A DNA stretch of 33,843 nucleotides from Candidatus Ornithoclostridium excrementipullorum (GTDB lineage Bacteria > Bacillota > Clostridia > Christensenellales > UBA3700): NCBI GenBank assembly GCA_018716085.1, contig DVKK01000038.1, positions 1 to 33,843 of the forward strand, in the 5' to 3' direction. Under the pieces are notes generated by a model, which saw only the letters and a program-made list of their open reading frames with translations, was not told where the DNA came from and did not search any database. This document shows, piece after piece, positions 30,604-33,843 of the stretch; position 1 is the first letter of the stretch; every line of letters starts with the position of its first letter. Position numbers and translations under genes: made by a program.

Positions 30604-31578
30604 TCAGTCGCGGTCGTATTCGAGCGAGCCTTCCGCGTAGGTGTAGACGTAGTCGGAAGTGCCGTCGCCGTTGTCGCGTATGCTTACCGTATAAGCGGCG
30701 GAAGCGTTTCTGTCGCCGACGCGTATCAGTATGACTTCTTCGCCGCGTACAGTCTCTTTGTCGAAGTAGAATACGTTGGAGGTATATCTGCCGTCCTCGC
30801 CGCGTACGCGCTGTTCGAGCCGTATCTCCGTTTCGTCGTTCTCTCTTTCGTATTCGAAGGCGGAGCGTTCGGTCAGAGCGCCGTTCTCGTACAGCGAATA
30901 GGCATACTCCTGTTCGTCTTCGCCGCGTTCGCTTTCCGCGGACTGTTCGACGCGGAGATAAGTGGATCCGCTTATCGTGACCGTCAGTCGGTGTTCCGTT
31001 TCGGTTTCGTCGCCCTCGGTCGAGGCTTCGGATACGCCCTCCATCGGATAGTCGGCTCCGTCTATGCGTATGATCCCGTCTATTCTGCTCACGGTCTCGG
31101 TCTCTTCGTCTTCGAAAATATCGTCGTCGCGCTCGGTGCGTTCGGATATGACGGTTTCGTTGTAATACATCACGTACTCGATCGTGTTTCCCGTCATATC
31201 GCGATAAGTCACGCTCATCATGCGGTCATAGCCTTCGGTATCCGATACGGACGTCTTAAAGCCGAAGCCGCCTTCGGAGAGCAGACTTTCCACGAGCATC
31301 ATATAGCCGTTCAGCTCTCCTATAAGAGCTTCATCGGTCACTTCGCCGTTTGCGAGCGCAAGTTTTTTCGCTGCGGCGGTCTCGGCGGCGGCTCCGCCGT
31401 TCATGGCGGATATAACGGTGGCGGCGGACGCGGCGCTGAAGCCGAATATCTGTTCGTCGCTTTGCAGTTCGCCCGGATCGGCGACGTTGCGAACGCCGTC
31501 GAAGTCACAGCCGGCAAGGCCGGCAACGCTCAACGCGAGAGCCGCTGTCAGTACAAGGATCGTAAAGATCTTTTTCAT
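30604..31578 (-). CDS. Lipoprotein sharing the outer domain of the adjacent anti-sigma factor
   Basis: The 324-residue product starts at ATG 31578 behind AAAGGAGG. It has a lipoprotein signal with lipobox LAGC (Cys24). The mature part resembles the outer domain of the anti-sigma protein at 31814-32896, in the same order: a GFSAASAATVISAMNGG segment, NGYMMLVESLL, VTYRDMTGNTIEYVMYYNE, an acidic Glu/Thr-rich loop, YLRVEQSAESE, YSLYENGALTERSAFEYERENDETEIRLEQRVRG, and a closing beta-strand pair. So the two genes arose by duplication of one sensory domain. It is transcribed separately, after a terminator, from a promoter element shared with the sigma gene. It is likely a surface target of the sigma factor that binds the same signal as, or modulates, the anti-sigma factor. 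Confidence 0.85.
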   Translation of the reverse strand: MKKIFTILVLTAALALSVAGLAGCDFDGVRNVADPGELQSDEQIFGFSAASAATVISAMNGGAAAETAAAKKLALANGEVTDEALIGELNGYMMLVESLLSEGGFGFKTSVSDTEGYDRMMSVTYRDMTGNTIEYVMYYNETVISERTERDDDIFEDEETETVSRIDGIIRIDGADYPMEGVSEASTEGDETETEHRLTVTISGSTYLRVEQSAESERGEDEQEYAYSLYENGALTERSAFEYERENDETEIRLEQRVRGEDGRYTSNVFYFDKETVRGEEVILIRVGDRNASAAYTVSIRDNGDGTSDYVYTYAEGSLEYDRD

Positions 31579-31614
31579 GTCGGTTTCCTCCTTTGATCGG
31601 GTTTGTACTTATAC

Positions 31615-31640
31615 AACACGGCTGAAAGACGGATTGTTGG
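31615..31640 (-). promoter_or_regulatory. ECF-type promoter of the lipoprotein gene
   Basis: On the minus strand, CCAACAAT (31640-31633), 13 bases, GTGTT (31619-31615) followed by GTA. The AAC core and the 16-base distance from AAC to the second box are typical of ECF sigma promoters. The same element with the same spacing precedes the sigma gene (33437-33462). A leader of about 30 bases with AAAGGAGG follows. Confidence 0.65.
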
Positions 31641-31757
31641 AAAAACGAAAAAATTTTTCCGAATGGCGGCGTATCGGCGGAAGGGAAGCGGTATCGCGCC
31701 TCGTTCAAGCGGAAAAGCGCCGACGAAAAGCCCTCGGCGGCTTTGCGGGCGCAAGGT

Positions 31758-31785
31758 AAAAAAGTCCCGCTCCGATCGGAGCGGG
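31758..31785 (-). terminator. Intrinsic terminator of the sigma/anti-sigma operon
   Basis: A perfect 20-base palindrome (31766-31785) with eight-pair arms around GATC, followed on the minus strand by AC and TTTTTT (31763-31758), 28 bases past the anti-sigma stop. It separates the operon from the lipoprotein gene. Confidence 0.9.
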
Positions 31786-31813
31786 GAAATCGGGCGATAT
31801 ATACGGAAACGAG

Positions 31814-32896
31814 TCAGTCGAACTCGTCGAAGTCGGCGTCGAACTCGTATCTGTAAACACCGTTTTCCTTATATACGAGGAATTCGCAGTCGTCGCCGTC
31901 TATATCGGCTTCGACGTACAGAACGGTGTCGCCGTTTATTATGTGCGGAATAAATTTGAGAGAATCGCGTCTGCCGTCCCTCTCTATCTCCAATCCGAGT
32001 TCTTCCCCGTCGTCTTCTTTTTCGTAATCTACGGTAGTGGACTCGACAAGTCTTCCGTTTTCGAATACGAACAGACGGTGAGTGCGTTCGATCTCCGTTT
32101 CGTTTTCCTCCGTTTCGGTTTCGGATTCCTGTTCCACGCGGATATAGGAATCGGCTCCGACGTATGCTTCGAACCACATTTCGTTTTCGTTTTCGCTCTC
32201 GTTGCCGTCCGACTCCTGTTCGGAGCTGCTGCCCCCGCGTACGGAGAACTCGCCGTTGCCTGTGACGAGCACTCCGGTTATATCGTACGAGCGTTCGGTT
32301 TCGTCGCCGTCGGTCTCTTCCGCCGCAAGATCGAACGAGTAGTACAACGTATAGACCATCGTACCGCCCGCGATATCGGGACAGGATACGGTCATCGCAA
32401 GATCGTACTCGGAATATTCCTCGGGCACTTCCGCGTCGGAGTGCGTGATACCGTTACCTGCGAGGATACTCTCCACAAGGGGCATATATTCGTTGGTCAA
32501 GGACTCTATCTCGGCACGCTCGTACGCGGACGGCGCGAGCGCGAGAGCGGACGAAGTCCCGCCGTACGTCGACAGCATTGCGCCTGCCGCGGCGGCTCCG
32601 TATGCGTAAAAATCTCCTACGGAAGAAAAATCGGGAATGACCGGACCGCCGCCTCCGCCGCCTCCGAGCGTAAGCGGCAGGACTATGCAGAGCGTGATCG
32701 CTATCACGAGCGCTGCGGCGACGATCGCGAGTTTGCTTTTCGTTCCGCGGGAAGAAACGGTGCCGCCGTGAGCGTAAGCGGCTTCGCGTTCGGTCTGCGG
32801 AGCAAAGCCCAGTTCGAGGCGTATCCTTTCCTTTACGTTCTCGTCGGGAAGGATATTGTCGGATTGTTCTTTAAGCAGTTTCTTCACGTCTTTCAT
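31814..32896 (-). CDS. Membrane-anchored anti-sigma factor with large outer domain
   Basis: The 360-residue protein starts at ATG 32896, whose ATGA overlaps the sigma gene stop; the longer open frame upstream lies inside the sigma gene. Residues 1-50 are a cytoplasmic, charged segment (MKDVKKLLKEQSDNILPDENVKERIRLELG), shorter than and without the HxxxCxxC motif of a zinc anti-sigma domain. One membrane helix follows (about 54-77), then a Gly-rich linker and an acidic outer domain of about 270 residues. That domain resembles the lipoprotein at 30604-31578. Gene order and coupling with an ECF sigma factor make it the cognate anti-sigma factor; the cytoplasmic part would bind the sigma factor and the outer domain would sense an envelope signal. 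Function is inferred from context and topology. Confidence 0.8.
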   Translation of the reverse strand: MKDVKKLLKEQSDNILPDENVKERIRLELGFAPQTEREAAYAHGGTVSSRGTKSKLAIVAAALVIAITLCIVLPLTLGGGGGGGPVIPDFSSVGDFYAYGAAAAGAMLSTYGGTSSALALAPSAYERAEIESLTNEYMPLVESILAGNGITHSDAEVPEEYSEYDLAMTVSCPDIAGGTMVYTLYYSFDLAAEETDGDETERSYDITGVLVTGNGEFSVRGGSSSEQESDGNESENENEMWFEAYVGADSYIRVEQESETETEENETEIERTHRLFVFENGRLVESTTVDYEKEDDGEELGLEIERDGRRDSLKFIPHIINGDTVLYVEADIDGDDCEFLVYKENGVYRYEFDADFDEFD

Positions 32897-33432
32897 ACGC
32901 CGCCCTCCGTTTCCAAAGCCTTGCGCAGTTTTTTCAGCGCTTCGTTGTTTTTCCATGTTACGGTGCCTATCGGCATGTCCAGCATCGCTGCGACTTCGCG
33001 CCGCTTATAGCCGGCTATCTGACACATCATGACTATTCGGTATTCCTCTTCGGACAGCACTTTCGCCGCCAGGTCGAAGACGAACGGGATATCCTTTTCC
33101 TCCGCTCCGTATTTCCATGCCTGCTCCGAAAAGTCGGTCGCTACTTCGCGTTTTGCGCGCCTCAGATGGTTGAGCGCAAGGTTTTTGCCGATGCTTATCA
33201 GCCAGCCCGTGAAATTGGTGCCGGCAGTATATCCGCCGAGCGATCTTAAAGCGCGCACATACGTTTCTTGCAGGATATCCTCGGCGTCGTGTTTATTCCC
33301 GACGATATAGAGGATCGCGAAGTAGACGGGGCGGTTCGTGCTTTCGTAGACGTAATCGAACGCCCGCGGGTCGCCGTTTGCGAGCGCCGCGATCTTGCGT
33401 TCCAATTTGCCTTTGTCCGCACCTCCGTACAT
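32893..33432 (-). CDS. ECF-family RNA polymerase sigma factor
   Basis: The 179-residue protein has region 2 with FDYVYESTNRPVYFAILYIVGNKHDAEDILQETYVRALRSL, where DAEDILQETY is the core-binding and -10 recognition helix pair. A linker follows, and then region 4 (EYRIVMMCQIAGYKRREVAAMLDMPIGTVTWKNNEALKKLRKAL) with the helix-turn-helix that reads the -35. Length and two-region layout mark a group IV (ECF) sigma factor. The start is supported by GAGGTG six bases before ATG 33432. It overlaps the anti-sigma gene by four bases. Two promoters are visible: a sigma-A promoter further upstream and an ECF-type element next to the start codon, so autoregulation is likely. Confidence 0.93.
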   Translation of the reverse strand: MYGGADKGKLERKIAALANGDPRAFDYVYESTNRPVYFAILYIVGNKHDAEDILQETYVRALRSLGGYTAGTNFTGWLISIGKNLALNHLRRAKREVATDFSEQAWKYGAEEKDIPFVFDLAAKVLSEEEYRIVMMCQIAGYKRREVAAMLDMPIGTVTWKNNEALKKLRKALETEGGV

Positions 33433-33436
33433 CTAT

Positions 33437-33462
33437 AACACCTCGGATCACGTTATTGTTGG
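33437..33462 (-). promoter_or_regulatory. ECF-type promoter element at the sigma gene (autoregulation)
   Basis: On the minus strand, CCAACAAT (33462-33455), 13 bases, GTGTT (33441-33437) followed by ATA. It is identical in both boxes and spacing to the element before the lipoprotein gene. It ends four bases before the ATG and overlaps the GAGGTG ribosome binding site, so a transcript from it would be almost leaderless. Confidence 0.55.
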
Positions 33463-33496
33463 CGTTTGCGTAAAAAAAGCGATCTCCGCCGAAAAA

Positions 33497-33525
33497 AGTA
33501 TAGCCTGCCTGCGACGATTTGTCAA
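33497..33525 (-). promoter_or_regulatory. Sigma-A promoter of the sigma/anti-sigma operon
   Basis: On the minus strand, TTGACA (33525-33520), 17 bases, TATACT (33502-33497). It gives a leader of about 60 bases that contains the GAGGTG site. It would supply basal sigma and anti-sigma levels. Confidence 0.8.
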
Positions 33526-33667
33526 TACGGCAGCCTCCGAGCATATCCTGTGCGGCGATACCGTAAAAATATCGTATATGTTTTCGGTTTCGCTTCGTTT
33601 GAACATGAAAAGCGTGCGCAGAATAAAAATTACAGACGCAGAACGAAAAAACACAAAACCGAAACGA

Positions 33668-33693
33668 AAACGCCCCCGTTGCAGGGGGCGTTT
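33668..33693 (-). terminator. Intrinsic terminator of the membrane protein gene at the right edge
   Basis: A 10-bp stem (AAACGCCCCC at 33668-33677 with its complement at 33684-33693) around a 6-base loop. On the minus strand it ends in TTTT, 15 bases past the stop codon of the partial gene. Confidence 0.8.
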
Positions 33694-33707
33694 CGCGATT
33701 CCGTAAG

Positions 33708-33843
33708 TTACTGCAAGAACAGTTTTTTGAACAGCAGGACCCAGATGCAGTCGATCCAGCCGACGAACACGCCCAGGAAAGTTACGACCAAACTGATGAC
33801 CAATCTGACCGCGCCGCCTTTTTTGAAAAAGGTGGACCACCTG
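33708..33843 (-). CDS. C-terminal part of a small membrane protein (5' end beyond the window)
   Basis: The minus strand carries the last 44 residues of a gene, ending at TAA 33710-33708. It reads RWSTFFKKGGAVRLVISLVV, then TFLGVFVGWIDCIWVLLFKK and a short LFLQ end. This is one long hydrophobic segment flanked by lysines, the typical end of a small inner membrane protein. A terminator directly follows the stop, which supports this frame over the longer, unlikely Arg-rich frame that overlaps it. The family cannot be named from this fragment. Confidence 0.6.
   Translation of the reverse strand, partial: RWSTFFKKGGAVRLVISLVVTFLGVFVGWIDCIWVLLFKKLFLQ

Noticed and set aside
30508-33010. Long plus-strand frames over the lipoprotein and anti-sigma genes (30508-31596, 31943-33010)
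   Set aside because: They are antisense to the sigma/anti-sigma operon and the related lipoprotein, which have promoters, ribosome binding sites and terminators in the right places.

Overview
The window reads as a chromosome segment from a Gram-positive Bacillota, most likely an uncultured gut-type member of Clostridia. This is inference. It rests on DUF951 and DUF378 proteins, several diderm-independent lipoproteins with short lipoboxes, strong AGGAGG-type ribosome binding sites, many textbook sigma-A promoters of the TTGACA-N17-TATAAT type, and CCA-encoded tRNAs. Most of the window is GC-rich. The stretch from about 17.8 to 26.2 kb is plainly AT-rich and has different codon use.

Left part (1-8.5 kb): a DUF951 gene cut by the window edge; an alpha/beta-hydrolase-fold protein that lacks its nucleophile; a small Cys-rich hypothetical; a DUF378 membrane protein; a ZupT/ZIP metal transporter; a secreted lipoprotein with a repeat domain; then a three-gene ABC exporter (two FtsX-like permeases plus a LolD/MacB-type ATPase), convergent with an XRE regulator that has no stop codon of its own.

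Middle (8.7-17.8 kb): a RarA-type AAA+ ATPase on a probable leaderless mRNA; a second ABC transporter (ATPase plus ABC-2 permease); a SIMPL-domain lipoprotein; a family 35 beta-galactosidase; and a two-gene operon of an amidohydrolase and a proline-iminopeptidase-like hydrolase, together suited to proline-containing peptides.

Island (about 17.9-26.2 kb): a promoter drives a stub of a type I restriction hsdM gene (only the conserved N-terminus). This is followed by two large, translationally coupled genes: a 927-residue protein of unknown fold and a 1610-residue DEAH helicase ending in a DUF1998 zinc module. Gene order, sizes and domains match Druantia type III (DruH + DruE), so this is the best candidate for an anti-phage system, in a form that may be divergent. 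The island ends near a tRNA-Ala gene, but no integrase or att duplication was found.

Right part (26.2-33.8 kb): an NSS sodium symporter, a lipoprotein, a second and canonical RarA, and tRNA-Arg, whose 3' end is duplicated 139 bp downstream next to a frameshifted gene fragment. Last comes an ECF sigma / anti-sigma operon and a separately transcribed lipoprotein that resembles the anti-sigma outer domain. The sigma gene and the lipoprotein gene share the promoter-like element CCAACAAT-N13-GTGTT with identical spacing, which ties the two units into one probable envelope-sensing regulon. The window ends in the 3' end of a small membrane protein gene.
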